64,000 nucleotides of DNA. It comes from Rhodopseudomonas sp. AAP120 (GTDB taxonomy: Bacteria; Pseudomonadota; Alphaproteobacteria; Rhizobiales; Xanthobacteraceae). Of the stretch, positions 24,740 to 34,159 are shown in pieces. The stretch is taken from the NCBI RefSeq assembly GCF_001295845.1, contig NZ_LJIC01000027.1, positions 27,384 to 91,383 on the forward strand. Direction: 5' to 3'. The notes below the pieces were generated by a model that worked only from the letters and a program-made list of their open reading frames with translations, made no database searches and was not told the DNA's origin. Both the position numbers and the translations under genes were made by a program. Each line of letters opens with the position of its first letter. Within the stretch, counting starts at the first letter, position 1.

Positions 24740-25729
24740 CTAGAACCTATATCCAACAGCGCCCATTCCGCGGACGGAAAACATGATCCCGTCTTGTGAT
24801 GAAGAACCCGCTGAGGCTATTCCCGGGCTTAAAATTGACGTCTGATCCTTCCGGAAAATCTCTGCATCGACGGCCGCGCGAGCGAAGAGTACCCCGAAAT
24901 TGCGCTCGATTCCGATACCAAGCAACGCGGAAGGAAGCCAACTGCTAGTTGACAGCGCGGTCCTGGATCCGGAAGGTCCGTAAGAGTAACAAAATCTACT
25001 CGGATAGTAGCTGGCGCTTCGGCAAAGTCCGGGAATGCTACTCTCGTCGATTGTGAAGGTCTCTTTGATCTGGGACGCACCAAGTCCCACCTTTCCAAAG
25101 ATCAGCCAGTCCTCAAAAGTCGCACCGGCACGAAATGACATGTGAAACCCGGCTTGATTTCGAAATGTGTACTCTGCGGATCCCGAAAAGTTCTGGCTTG
25201 TGAAGTAATCTGTGACTGTTGAACTCGCAGATTTCGATGTCTCTTCACCAAGAAAACGGCCCGAGAATTCGACGCCCGCTATACCGGATGAGCCCACGGG
25301 AATATTGAACCCGGCTAGTGCAATGACGCCGCTGCCGATCGGGTTGCTGTCAGGTGTTAACGCATAATATCCATAGTTTAGTTGAGAAGATGCGGACGCG
25401 TTTCGGCCCGTAGAGATCCCGTACCCGCCGCCGATCGCTGCGTAGTAACCTGAGAATGACGAGTTTGGCGGAGCGACTTCTCTAGTCGGAATAGGGTTTC
25501 TTGATGCGCGAACGGCGGCCATCGCGCCTTCATTAACTGTAGTTCGAGTTGTGGTTTCGGTCGCTGGCTGGTCACCTGTGCCGCGCGCAATTGCCTCAAA
25601 GCATGCGAGGCGCTCTCGGCTGCTTGAGCGTGACGAGCAGAATTTCAGATTTTCAGAGACGTCTGCAACAACATTCGTTGCCATAACGCAGGGTGCAAGT
25701 GCTCCCACTATCACAATGAAAGTTCTCAC
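24740..25729 (-). CDS. Exported beta-barrel protein of unusually low GC
   Basis: A 329-residue protein with a signal peptide (MRTFIVIVGALAPCVMATNVVADV). A short domain ENLKFCSSRSSSRERLACFEAIARG follows, with the C...RLxC spacing seen at the start of several periplasmic proteins. After a Thr-rich linker comes a predicted outer-membrane barrel (FSGYYAAIGGGYGI, GIAGVEFSGRF, FHMSFRAGATFEDWLIFGKVGLG) that ends in the canonical GAVGYRF, a C-terminal Phe. Codon use is noticeably more A/T-rich than its neighbours, which with the nearby tRNA-Arg suggests acquisition by transfer. The specific family is not recognised. Confidence 0.75.
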   Translation of the reverse strand: MRTFIVIVGALAPCVMATNVVADVSENLKFCSSRSSSRERLACFEAIARGTGDQPATETTTRTTVNEGAMAAVRASRNPIPTREVAPPNSSFSGYYAAIGGGYGISTGRNASASSQLNYGYYALTPDSNPIGSGVIALAGFNIPVGSSGIAGVEFSGRFLGEETSKSASSTVTDYFTSQNFSGSAEYTFRNQAGFHMSFRAGATFEDWLIFGKVGLGASQIKETFTIDESSIPGLCRSASYYPSRFCYSYGPSGSRTALSTSSWLPSALLGIGIERNFGVLFARAAVDAEIFRKDQTSILSPGIASAGSSSQDGIMFSVRGMGAVGYRF

Positions 25730-26032
25730 TTCTAATCACCTTCGCAGCAATGAATGAGCAAGCATATCAAATCAGTGTAGACTGCTTGTGCTCAGGTTAT
25801 TATGTGGCCAATAGACAGCTAATCTTTCAAATATCCGAACTGAATTCGCAAGCACTCATAAGGGATGATAAGGGCTGCCAACAGTTGCAATGGCAACGGC
25901 TTAAATTGCGGCGGTTCTCGATTTCGGAGGGCTGTGGACGATGTCGGTTGGAGCCCGACATCCGGCTAACGCTCTCAAGCGTGTCGCCGGTGCCACCCGC
26001 ATGGTACCGCGTTGGAAGCGGAAAATCCTCAG
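25730..26032. other. A/T-rich gene-free stretch next to tRNA-Arg
   Basis: About 300 bases, locally far more A/T-rich than the rest of the window. The open plus-strand frame that crosses it runs into the tRNA gene and is not credible. It may be the remnant edge of an inserted segment; no attachment-site repeat of the tRNA 3' end was found. Confidence 0.45.
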
Positions 26033-26109
26033 TGGCGATCCCAGCAGGATTCGAACCTGCAACCCGCGGAGTAGAAATCCGCTACTCTATCCAGTTGAGC
26101 TATGGGACC
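26033..26109 (-). tRNA. tRNA-Arg (anticodon TCT)
   Basis: Minus-strand acceptor GGTCCCA/TGGGATC (one G-T pair), discriminator G and encoded CCA. Anticodon loop ATTTCTACT contains TCT; T loop GGTTCGAATCC. The low-GC segment 24.3-26.0 kb lies on the 3' side of this tRNA, the side used by integrating elements. Confidence 0.95.
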
Positions 26110-26407
26110 GTCGGGGATGCTTCTAGCACCGCGGATACAAAAAATCCGCCCCCGAGACAACTCTCCGCACACCATATCCGAACCATTTGCCGCGCTGCCG
26201 CGTCCAACCGGGGCGGCGCGTTGTGTTCGGCGCGCGGGCACGCGAAGATGCGAATCTGATGGATCGGCGATCGACATCGGGCCGGCACGGCCCTGCGCGC
26301 GGACCGGCGCGTCCGAACGGGCTCGCGCGGCGCCATCAGGGCGTCATTTTACAGGCATTTGGTTTCGTCTCGGAACGCGGCATTCGTTCGCGGCAGGGGA
26401 GTTCGAC

Positions 26408-29400
26408 ATGATCGGTTGGGTTCGCACCATTGCGTTGTGCACGGCGCTGGCGCTCGGCAGCGCCTCCGCCCTGGCCGCCGACAAGGCTTTCAAGCGGGAC
26501 GATCTGGCGGATTCGGCGATCAAGCTGGAGGCCCAGATCAAGAGCGAGGCGGGGGCGGTCGCCAAGCCGGCGGCGAGCCTGAAGGCCGATGCCGATGCCG
26601 CGCTGAGGCGCGGGGATTACCGCACCGGCTTGCAGATCATGGGGCAGATCGCGGCGGTCGATCCGGCCGACGGCAGCAATTGGCTGCGGCTGGCCAAGAC
26701 CGTGTTCCAGATCAAGGCGCCGACCAGTTCCGAACAGACCTTCCTGCTCGAGCGCGCCTCGACCGCCGCCTATATCGCCTATCAGCGCGCCGGCAATGCC
26801 GGCGAGGAGGCCGATGCGCTGGCCGTGCTCGGCCGCTCGATGGCCGACCGGCGGCTGTGGCGGCCGGCGCTCGATACGCTGCGGCTGTCGCTCGATTTGC
26901 GCGAGGTCGCGGACGTGCGCGGGCGCTACGAGAAGCTGCGCGACGATCACGGCTTCCGGCTGCTCGATTACACCGTCGATTCGGATTCGGCGTCGCCGCG
27001 GGCCTGCTTCCAGTTCTCCGAGGACCTCGCCAAGCGCACCGACTTCGCGCCGTATCTGGCGCTGGCCGGCACCGACAAGCCGGCGCTGACCTCGGAAGAC
27101 AAGCAGCTCTGCGTCGAAGGCCTCAAGCACGGCGAGCGCTACAACATCAATCTGCGCGCCGGCCTGCCGTCGACCGTCAAGGAGACGCTGCCGAAATCGG
27201 CGGAGTTCAACATCTATGTCCGCGATCGCAAGCCGCTGGTGCGGTTCACCGGCCGCGCCTATGTGCTGCCGCGCACCGGCCAGCGCGGCATCCCGCTGGT
27301 CAGCGTCAACACCCCGACCGTGTCGGTGCAGGTGTTCCGGATCGGCGACCGCAACCTGATCAACACCGTGGTCGACAGCGACTTCCAGCGCACGCTGAGC
27401 CGCTACCAGCTCGACGACCTCGGCAGCCAGCGCGGCGCCAAGGTGTGGTCGGGCGAACTCGACACCGCCCCGGCGGCGCTGAACGCCGACGTGACCACCG
27501 CGTTTGCGGTCGACCAGGTGCTCGGCGAGCTGCAGCCCGGCGTCTATGTGATGACCGCCGCGCCGAAGGCCCCGGTGGCGAACACCGACGACGACGGCCA
27601 GCTCGCAACGCAGTGGTTCATCGTCTCCGATCTCGGCGTCACCGCATTCTCGGGCAACGACGGCATCCACGTCTTCGTCAATTCGCTGGCCTCGACCGAT
27701 CCGGTCGGCAAAGCCGAGGTCCGGCTGATCGCCCGCAACAACGAGATCCTCGCCACCCGCAAGACCGACGAGTCCGGCCACGTGCTGTTCGAGGCCGGGC
27801 TGGCGCGCGGCGAGGGCGGCATGTCGCCGGCGCTGCTGACGGTGACGGGCGAGAAGGCCGACTATGCGTTCCTCAGCCTGAAATCCAACGCCTTCGATCT
27901 GTCCGACCGCGGCGTTTCCGGCCGCGCGGTGCCGGCCGGGGCCGACGCCTTCGTCTATACCGAGCGCGGCGTTTATCGCTCCGGCGAGACCGTGCATCTC
28001 ACCGCGCTGCTGCGCGATGGCCAGGGCAATGCGCTGGTCGGCGGGCCGATGACGCTGGTGGTGGAGCGGCCGGACGGCGTCGAATATCGCCGCGCCGTGC
28101 TGTCCGACCAGGGCGCTGGCGGCCGCAGCCTCGACGTCGCGCTGAATTCGGCGGTGCCGACCGGCACCTGGAGGGTCCGCGCATTCACCGATCCGAAAGG
28201 TGCGAGCATCGGCGATACCACCTTCATGGTCGAGGACTATGTCCCGGACCGGATCGAATTCGATATTTCCACCAAGGACAAGCAGATCAAAGCTGATGCT
28301 CCTGTGGAACTGAAGGTCGACGGCCGCTTCCTGTACGGCGCGCCGGCTTCGGGCCTCGCGCTGGAAGGCGACCTGCTGGTCGCGCCGGCCGACGGCCGCC
28401 CCGGCTACGCGGGCTATCAGTTCGGCGTCGCCGACGAGGAGACCACCAGCAACGAGCGCACGCCGCTGGAGAACCTGCCCGAAGCCGACGCCAATGGCAG
28501 CGCGACCTTCCCGGTCAGCCTGCCGAAGCCGCCGTCCTCGACGCGGCCGCAGGAGGCGCAGATCTTCATCCGGATGCGTGAGGCCGGCGGCCGCGCGGTG
28601 GAGCGCAAGCTGGTGTTGCCGGTCGCGCCGTCGGCGGCGATGATCGGCGTCAAGCCGCTGTTCACCGAGAAGAACGTCGCCGAGGGCGACAACGCCAAGT
28701 TCGAGGTCGCCTTCGTGGCGCCGGACGGCACCGCGCTGGCGCGCTCCGGCCTGCGCTACGAGCTCTTGAAGATCGAGTCGCACTACCAGTGGTACCGGCA
28801 GAACTCGTCCTGGGATTATGAGCCGGTGAAGTCGACCAAGCGCGTCGCCGATGGCGACGTGGCGGTCGCGCCCGGCAAGCCCGGCCAGCTGTCGTTCCAG
28901 CCGGAGAGCGGCCGCTACCGGCTCGACGTCAAGACCGCCGATGCCGACGGCCCGATCACCTCGGTGCAGTTCGATGTCGGCTGGTATTCGGACGGTTCCG
29001 CCGACACGCCGGACCTGCTCGAGACCTCGGTCGACAAGCCTGAATACGCCTCCGGCGACACCATGACGGTGACCGTCAATGCGCGGACCGCGGGCCTGTT
29101 AACCGTGAACGTGCTCGGCGATCGCCTGCTGACTACGCAGTCGGTGGCGGTGAAGCAGGGCTCGTCGCAGGTCAAGCTGCCGGTCGGCAAGGATTGGGGC
29201 ACCGGCGCCTATGTGGTGACGACGCTGCGCCGGCCGCTCGACGCGGCGGCGCAGCGCATGCCCGGCCGCGCCATCGGCGTGCAATGGGTGTCGATCGACA
29301 AGAAGGCCCGCACGCTTGCGGTGACGCTGTCGCCGCCGGCGCTGGTGCGGCCGTCGACGACGATGAAGCTGCCTGTGAAACTCGGCGGGCTCGCGCCGGG

Positions 29401-31621
29401 CGAAGACGCCAAGATCGTGGTCGCCGCCGTCGATGTCGGCATCCTCACTCTGACCGGCTACAAGCCGCCGGCGCCGGACGATTACTATCTCGGCCAGCGC
29501 CGCATGACCTCGGAGATCCGCGATCTCTATGGCCAATTGATCGACGGCATGCAGGGCACCCGTGGCCAGATCCGCTCCGGTGGCGACTCCGCCGGCGCCG
29601 AGCTGCAGGGCAGTCCGCCCACGCAGAAGCCGCTAGCGCTGTATTCCGGCATCGTTACCGTCGGGCCCGATGGCTCAGCGGAGATCAGCTTCGACATTCC
29701 GGACTTCGCCGGCACCGCGCGGGTGATGGCGGTGGCGTGGACCGCCACCAAGGTCGGCCGCGCCAATGTGGATGTCACTGTGCGTGACCCGGTGGTGCTG
29801 ACCGCGACGCTGCCGCGCTTCCTGCGCAACGGCGACCGCGGCACGCTGGCGTTCGATCTCGACAATGTCGAAGGCGCGCCGGGCGACTATGCCATCACGG
29901 TCAGCGCGACCGGTCCGGTGAAACTGTCCGGTCCCGCCTCGACCACGATGAAGCTCGCCGCAAAGCAGCGTGGCTCGGCCTCGCTGGCGATCGATGGCGG
30001 CGGTGCCGGCACCGCGGCGCTCGCTGTGGCGATCAGCGGACCGAACGGGCTATCGTTGACGCGCAGCTACGCGCTCGACGTCCGTCCCGCCAACCAGACG
30101 CTGGCGCGTCGGTCGGTCCGGACGCTCGCCAAGCAGGAGAGCCTGACGCTGACCGGCGACATGTTCTCCGACCTGGTGCCGGGCACCGGCAGCGTGTCGC
30201 TGTCGGTCAGCCAGTCGCCGGCGCTCGACGCCGCCACCATTCTGAAGGCGCTCGACCGCTATCCGTTCGGTTGCTCCGAGCAGATCGCCAGCCGCGCGCT
30301 GCCGCTGCTCTACGTCAACGATCTCGCCGCCGGCGCGCATCTGGCGATGGACACGGCTGCCGACGAGCGGATCCGCAATTCGATCGACCGACTGTTGGCC
30401 CGCCAGGGCTCGAACGGCTCGTTCGGGCTGTGGTCGACCGGCGGCGACGATGCCTGGCTCGACGCCTATGTCACCGACTTCCTGACGCGGGCGCGCGAGA
30501 AGAACTTCGTCGTGCCCGACGTCGCGTTCCGCAGCGCGCTCGACCGCATCCGCAACGCGGTGGTCAACGCCGAGGAGCCGGAGAAGGACGGCGGCCGCAA
30601 CCTCGCTTACGGGCTGTATGTGCTGGCCCGCAACGGCGTCGCGCCGATCGGCGACCTGCGCTATCTCGCCGACACCAAGCTCGACAAGCTGGCGACGCCG
30701 ATCGCCAAGTCGCAGCTCGCGGCGGCGCTGGCGCTGGTCGGTGACCGCACCCGCGCCGAGCGGGTCTTTGCGGCGGCGGCCGGCGATCTGGCACCGAAGC
30801 CGGTGATTCAGTTCGGCCGCGTCGACTACGGCTCGGCGCTGCGCGACGCCGCCGCGCTGGTGTCGCTCGCCAGCGAGGGCAACGCGCCGAAGGCGACGCT
30901 GACCACGGCCGTGCAGCGCGTCGAAGCGGCGAGGGGCCTGACGCCCTACACCTCGACGCAGGAGAATGCGTGGCTGGTGCTGGCGGCGCGCGCGCTCGCC
31001 AAGGAGCCGATCAGCCTCGATCTCAACGGCAGTACGATCAAGACCGCGCTGTATCGCAGCTACAAGGCCGACGAGGTGAAGACCGAAGCGGTGAAGATCG
31101 CCAATGCCGGAGACGCTCCGGTGCAGGCGGTGGTGACGGTCAGTGGTTCGCCGCTGACGCCGGAGCCGGCCGCCAGCAATGGCTTCAAGATCGAGCGCAA
31201 CTACTTCACGCTCGCCGGCGAGCCGGCCGACATCACCAAGGCGAAGCAGAACGATCGCTTTGCGGTGGTGCTGACGATCACCGAGGCCAAGCCGGAATAC
31301 GCGCATGTGATGGTGGCGGACTATCTGCCCGCCGGTCTCGAGATCGACAATCCGCATCTGGTGTCGTCGGGTGATGCCGGCACGCTGGACTGGATCGAAA
31401 ACGGCCAGGAGCCGGTCAACACCGAATTCCGGGACGACCGCTTCACCGCCGCGATCGATCGCAACACCGAGGACAAGGCGGTGTTCACCGTCGCCTACGT
31501 GGTCCGCGCCGTCTCGCCCGGCAAATACGTGCTGCCGCAAGCCGTCGTCGAGGACATGTACAACCCGTCGCGCTACGGCCGCACCAACACCGGCACCGTG
31601 GAGGTGAAGGCGGCGAAATGA
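26408..31621 (+). CDS. Bacterial alpha-2-macroglobulin (ECAM/YfhM-like) with an intact thioester motif
   Basis: A 1737-residue periplasmic protein with an ordinary Sec signal (ALALGSASALAA), not a lipobox. The N-terminal quarter is helical/alpha-rich; macroglobulin-type beta domains follow (VYRSGETVHLTALLRDGQGN, the bait-like region and LARSGLRYELLKIE), then the central A2M domain (SFDIPDFAGTARVMAVAWT) and the thioester domain with CSEQ (C1289 to Q1292) in YPFGCSEQIASRALPLLY. Bacterial A2Ms trap attacking proteases in the periplasm and are typically encoded with PBP1C for envelope repair, exactly the arrangement here. The ATG at 26408 opens the signal peptide. The gene end overlaps an ATG at 31618, the probable ancestral start of the next gene. 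Confidence 0.94.
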   Translation: MIGWVRTIALCTALALGSASALAADKAFKRDDLADSAIKLEAQIKSEAGAVAKPAASLKADADAALRRGDYRTGLQIMGQIAAVDPADGSNWLRLAKTVFQIKAPTSSEQTFLLERASTAAYIAYQRAGNAGEEADALAVLGRSMADRRLWRPALDTLRLSLDLREVADVRGRYEKLRDDHGFRLLDYTVDSDSASPRACFQFSEDLAKRTDFAPYLALAGTDKPALTSEDKQLCVEGLKHGERYNINLRAGLPSTVKETLPKSAEFNIYVRDRKPLVRFTGRAYVLPRTGQRGIPLVSVNTPTVSVQVFRIGDRNLINTVVDSDFQRTLSRYQLDDLGSQRGAKVWSGELDTAPAALNADVTTAFAVDQVLGELQPGVYVMTAAPKAPVANTDDDGQLATQWFIVSDLGVTAFSGNDGIHVFVNSLASTDPVGKAEVRLIARNNEILATRKTDESGHVLFEAGLARGEGGMSPALLTVTGEKADYAFLSLKSNAFDLSDRGVSGRAVPAGADAFVYTERGVYRSGETVHLTALLRDGQGNALVGGPMTLVVERPDGVEYRRAVLSDQGAGGRSLDVALNSAVPTGTWRVRAFTDPKGASIGDTTFMVEDYVPDRIEFDISTKDKQIKADAPVELKVDGRFLYGAPASGLALEGDLLVAPADGRPGYAGYQFGVADEETTSNERTPLENLPEADANGSATFPVSLPKPPSSTRPQEAQIFIRMREAGGRAVERKLVLPVAPSAAMIGVKPLFTEKNVAEGDNAKFEVAFVAPDGTALARSGLRYELLKIESHYQWYRQNSSWDYEPVKSTKRVADGDVAVAPGKPGQLSFQPESGRYRLDVKTADADGPITSVQFDVGWYSDGSADTPDLLETSVDKPEYASGDTMTVTVNARTAGLLTVNVLGDRLLTTQSVAVKQGSSQVKLPVGKDWGTGAYVVTTLRRPLDAAAQRMPGRAIGVQWVSIDKKARTLAVTLSPPALVRPSTTMKLPVKLGGLAPGEDAKIVVAAVDVGILTLTGYKPPAPDDYYLGQRRMTSEIRDLYGQLIDGMQGTRGQIRSGGDSAGAELQGSPPTQKPLALYSGIVTVGPDGSAEISFDIPDFAGTARVMAVAWTATKVGRANVDVTVRDPVVLTATLPRFLRNGDRGTLAFDLDNVEGAPGDYAITVSATGPVKLSGPASTTMKLAAKQRGSASLAIDGGGAGTAALAVAISGPNGLSLTRSYALDVRPANQTLARRSVRTLAKQESLTLTGDMFSDLVPGTGSVSLSVSQSPALDAATILKALDRYPFGCSEQIASRALPLLYVNDLAAGAHLAMDTAADERIRNSIDRLLARQGSNGSFGLWSTGGDDAWLDAYVTDFLTRAREKNFVVPDVAFRSALDRIRNAVVNAEEPEKDGGRNLAYGLYVLARNGVAPIGDLRYLADTKLDKLATPIAKSQLAAALALVGDRTRAERVFAAAAGDLAPKPVIQFGRVDYGSALRDAAALVSLASEGNAPKATLTTAVQRVEAARGLTPYTSTQENAWLVLAARALAKEPISLDLNGSTIKTALYRSYKADEVKTEAVKIANAGDAPVQAVVTVSGSPLTPEPAASNGFKIERNYFTLAGEPADITKAKQNDRFAVVLTITEAKPEYAHVMVADYLPAGLEIDNPHLVSSGDAGTLDWIENGQEPVNTEFRDDRFTAAIDRNTEDKAVFTVAYVVRAVSPGKYVLPQAVVEDMYNPSRYGRTNTGTVEVKAAK

Positions 31622-31845
31622 GTGAGGAGCCGACCAACTCCGATCCGGCTGCCGCCGAGGCTTCGTGTCCCGGGCGCGGTGCAGCACGCAGTGCTGCTCC
31701 GCAGACCCGGGACCCCGGTTCGGCGGCCGACGTCACCGGGCCCCCGGATCAGCAGCGCACCACGCCGCAAGCGCGGCGCACTGCGCTGCATCCGGGGAAC
31801 GGGCGCTTGCGGATGGGGTGAGGTGAAATGAGTGATGAGCCGACC
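31615..31845 (+). other. A2M/PBP1C junction: duplicated start region with an ORF remnant
   Basis: ATGAGTGAGGAGCCGACC at 31618 overlaps the A2M stop codon, and nearly the same sequence (ATGAGTGATGAGCCGACC) recurs exactly 210 bases later at 31828, where the present PBP1C frame begins. The extended match is 21 bases with one mismatch (31615-31635 and 31825-31845). The first ATG opens a 67-codon frame that reads through repeat C and stops at 31821. The simplest reading is that the original pbpC start was at 31618 and an insertion with duplication of its surroundings moved it. Confidence 0.7.
31664..31800. repeat. Palindromic repeat, family C (copy 2), inserted between A2M and pbpC
   Basis: GTGTCCCGGGCGCGGTGCAG...CTGCTCCGCAGACCCGGGACCCCGGTT on the left and CCCCCGGATCAGCAGCGC...CTGCATCCGGGGAAC on the right, the same design as 13031-13158. 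It separates two genes that would otherwise overlap by four bases. Confidence 0.8.
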
Positions 31846-34050
31846 GATACGCCAGCAGCGTCGCGAGCGGTGGTGACGCCCACCACGGCGTCATTGCGAG
31901 CGCAGCGAAGCAATCCAGCGCCACGCGTGCGGCGTGGATTGCTTCGTCGCTTCGCTCCTCGCAATGACGCGCGGAGGGGGTGGTGGTGGATCAAGACGTC
32001 CGCGCTCGTTTCGGCACTCCTCATCGTCGTCGCAATCGGCAGTCTCGTAGCCTACGCCGTCTCGCTCGGGCCGCTTCCCCTCGACGAAGCCCGCAAGACC
32101 TCGGTCACGGTCGTAGATCGCCACGGCAAGCTGCTGCGGGCCTATGCGATGGCGGATGGGCGGTGGCGGTTGCCGGTGGATGCCACGAGCGGCGTCGATC
32201 CGCGCTATCTGCAGCAACTGCTCGCCTATGAAGACAAGCGGTTCTGGTCGCATCACGGCGTTGACCCGCTGGCGGTCGGGCGCGCGGCGCTGCAGTTCGT
32301 CACCCGTGGCCACATCGTGTCGGGCGGCTCGACCATCACCATGCAGCTGGCGCGGCTGATGGAGCCGCGGCGCGAACGCTCGATCACTGCGAAGCTGCAC
32401 CAGATGGTGCGCGCCGTCGAACTCGAACGCCGGCTCAGCAAGCAGCAGATCCTCGACCTTTATCTGACGCTGGCGCCCTATGGCGGCAATCTCGAAGGTA
32501 TCCGCGCGGCGTCGATCGCTTACTTCGGCAAGGAACCGAAGCGGCTGTCGCTGTCGGAATCCGCGCTGCTGGTGGCGCTGCCGCAGTCGCCCGAAACGCG
32601 CCGGCTCGATCGCCATCCGCAAGTCGCGCAGGCGGCGCGCGACCGCGTGTTGGCCCGGATGGTCGAAGACGGCGTAGTCAGCGCCGAGGACGCCGCGCAG
32701 GCGAGGGCGGTGCCGGTGCATCGCCAGCGCAAGCCGATGCCGATCCTGGCGCCGCATTCCGCCGATCAGGCGACCTCCGCCGTGAAGGACTCGCCGCTGA
32801 TCCGGCTGACGCTCGACGCCGGCGTCCAGCGCGCGCTGGAATCGCTGGCGCGCGACCGGGCGCTGGCGCTCGGTCCCGACATCTCGATCGGCATTCTGGC
32901 GGTCGACAACGAGTCGGGCGACGTGCTCGCCCATGTCGGCTCGGCCGACTATTTCGACGACCGCCGCGCCGGGCAGGTCGACATGACCCGCGCGGTACGC
33001 TCGCCGGGCTCGACGCTGAAGCCGTTCATCTACGGCCTCGCCTTCGAGGACGGCTTCGTTCATCCGGAAAGCCTGATCGATGACCGGCCGGTGCGGTTCG
33101 GGGTCTATGCGCCCGAGAACTTCGACATGACGTTCCAGGGCACGGTGCCGGTGCGCAAGGCGCTGCAGCTGTCGCTCAACGTGCCGGCGATCGAGCTGCT
33201 CGACCGCGTCGGCGCGAGCCGGCTGGCATCGCGGCTGAAACAGGCCGGCGCCGGCTTGGTGCTGCCGAACGGCGAGGCGCCCGGACTGGCGATGGGGCTG
33301 GGCGGCGTCGGCATCCGGCTGGCCGACCTGGTGCAGCTCTACGCCGGCGTCGCGCGCCTCGGCAATGTCCTGCCGCTGCAGGAAATCGCCAGCGACTCCA
33401 AGGCCGAACGCGAGACTCTGCGTCTGATGGATAAAGTCGCGGCCTGGCAGGTCGGCAACGTGCTGCTCGGCACCCCGCCGCCGGAGAACGCCGCGCGCAA
33501 CCAGATCGCGTTCAAGACCGGCACCTCTTATGGCTACCGCGACGCCTGGTCGGTCGGGTTCGACGGCAAGATCACGATCGGCGTCTGGGTTGGCCGTCCC
33601 GACGGCGCGCCGGTGCCCGGCCTGATCGGCCGCGCAGCCGCCGCACCTGTCCTGTTCGACGCATTTGCCCGAACCAACCAGCTCCGCGCGCCGCTGCCAA
33701 AGCCGCCGCGCGGCGCGTTGATCGCCGGCAACGCGCAGCTGCCACTGCCGCTGCGCCGGTTCCGGCCGGCCGGCGATCTGGTCCGCGCCGGCAGCGAGCA
33801 GGCGCTGCGGATCCAGTTTCCGCTGAACGGCTCGCGGATCGACGCGGTCAGCCAGGCCTCGACAGGGGCGCTGCCCGTGAAGGTCGCCGGCGGGGTGCTG
33901 CCGATGACCGTGATGGTCAACGGCATCGCGGCCGGCGAGATCGACGGACGGCGTCAGCGGCTGATCGCGCCGCCGGGTCCCGGCTTCGTCCGCGTCACCG
34001 TGATGGACGCGGTCGGCGCTGCAGACACAGTCGTGGTGAGAATCCAGTAG
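31828..34050 (+). CDS. pbpC: Penicillin-binding protein 1C (bifunctional peptidoglycan synthase)
   Basis: A 740-residue class A PBP. Residues 1-51 are cytoplasmic, followed by one membrane span (SALVSALLIVVAIGSLVAYAV). The GT51 domain has LAYEDKRFWSHHGVDPLAVGRA (catalytic E135), GGSTITMQLARL and ELERRLSKQQILDLYL. The transpeptidase domain has SPGSTLKP (S395, K398), SLNVPAIE and FKTGTS (K563). A C-terminal PBP1C domain (from ~residue 640) ends the protein. It polymerises and cross-links glycan strands and pairs functionally with the upstream A2M. Residues 21-47 (ASLRAQRSNP...LLRRFAPRND) are the in-frame translation of an intergenic palindromic repeat (family B), so the N-terminal tail has been altered by insertion. 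Confidence 0.94.
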   Translation: MSDEPTDTPAASRAVVTPTTASLRAQRSNPAPRVRRGLLRRFAPRNDARRGWWWIKTSALVSALLIVVAIGSLVAYAVSLGPLPLDEARKTSVTVVDRHGKLLRAYAMADGRWRLPVDATSGVDPRYLQQLLAYEDKRFWSHHGVDPLAVGRAALQFVTRGHIVSGGSTITMQLARLMEPRRERSITAKLHQMVRAVELERRLSKQQILDLYLTLAPYGGNLEGIRAASIAYFGKEPKRLSLSESALLVALPQSPETRRLDRHPQVAQAARDRVLARMVEDGVVSAEDAAQARAVPVHRQRKPMPILAPHSADQATSAVKDSPLIRLTLDAGVQRALESLARDRALALGPDISIGILAVDNESGDVLAHVGSADYFDDRRAGQVDMTRAVRSPGSTLKPFIYGLAFEDGFVHPESLIDDRPVRFGVYAPENFDMTFQGTVPVRKALQLSLNVPAIELLDRVGASRLASRLKQAGAGLVLPNGEAPGLAMGLGGVGIRLADLVQLYAGVARLGNVLPLQEIASDSKAERETLRLMDKVAAWQVGNVLLGTPPPENAARNQIAFKTGTSYGYRDAWSVGFDGKITIGVWVGRPDGAPVPGLIGRAAAAPVLFDAFARTNQLRAPLPKPPRGALIAGNAQLPLPLRRFRPAGDLVRAGSEQALRIQFPLNGSRIDAVSQASTGALPVKVAGGVLPMTVMVNGIAAGEIDGRRQRLIAPPGPGFVRVTVMDAVGAADTVVVRIQ
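31890..31969. repeat. Palindromic repeat, family B (copy 1), inside the pbpC coding region
   Basis: CGTCATTGCGAGCGCAGCGAAGC and GCTTCGCTCCTCGCAATGACG form the outer inverted repeat, with CAATCCAG/TGGATTG inside. The element keeps the pbpC frame open and lies before the membrane span. A second copy is at 37891-37974. Confidence 0.85.
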
Positions 34051-34159
34051 CTGCCCCGGCCAAGTGGTTGTCCGCCTATCGGTTTCAGCGTATGCGAAAC
34101 CGATGATCCAAACCTCTGCATCCGCCCGTTTCGGCGCCCCTCGCGAGCCCAGGAAGGCC

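Noticed and set aside
25750..26259. Plus-strand open frame of 169 codons containing AGFEPATRGVEIRYSIQLSYG
   Set aside because: The peptide is the well-known spurious translation of the antisense of a tRNA gene (tRNA-Arg); the upstream part has no family resemblance or ribosome binding site.
26336..28783. 815-codon antisense frame opposite the A2M gene
   Set aside because: Arg/His/Gly-rich shadow caused by high GC; no motifs, and the opposite strand has strong A2M homology.
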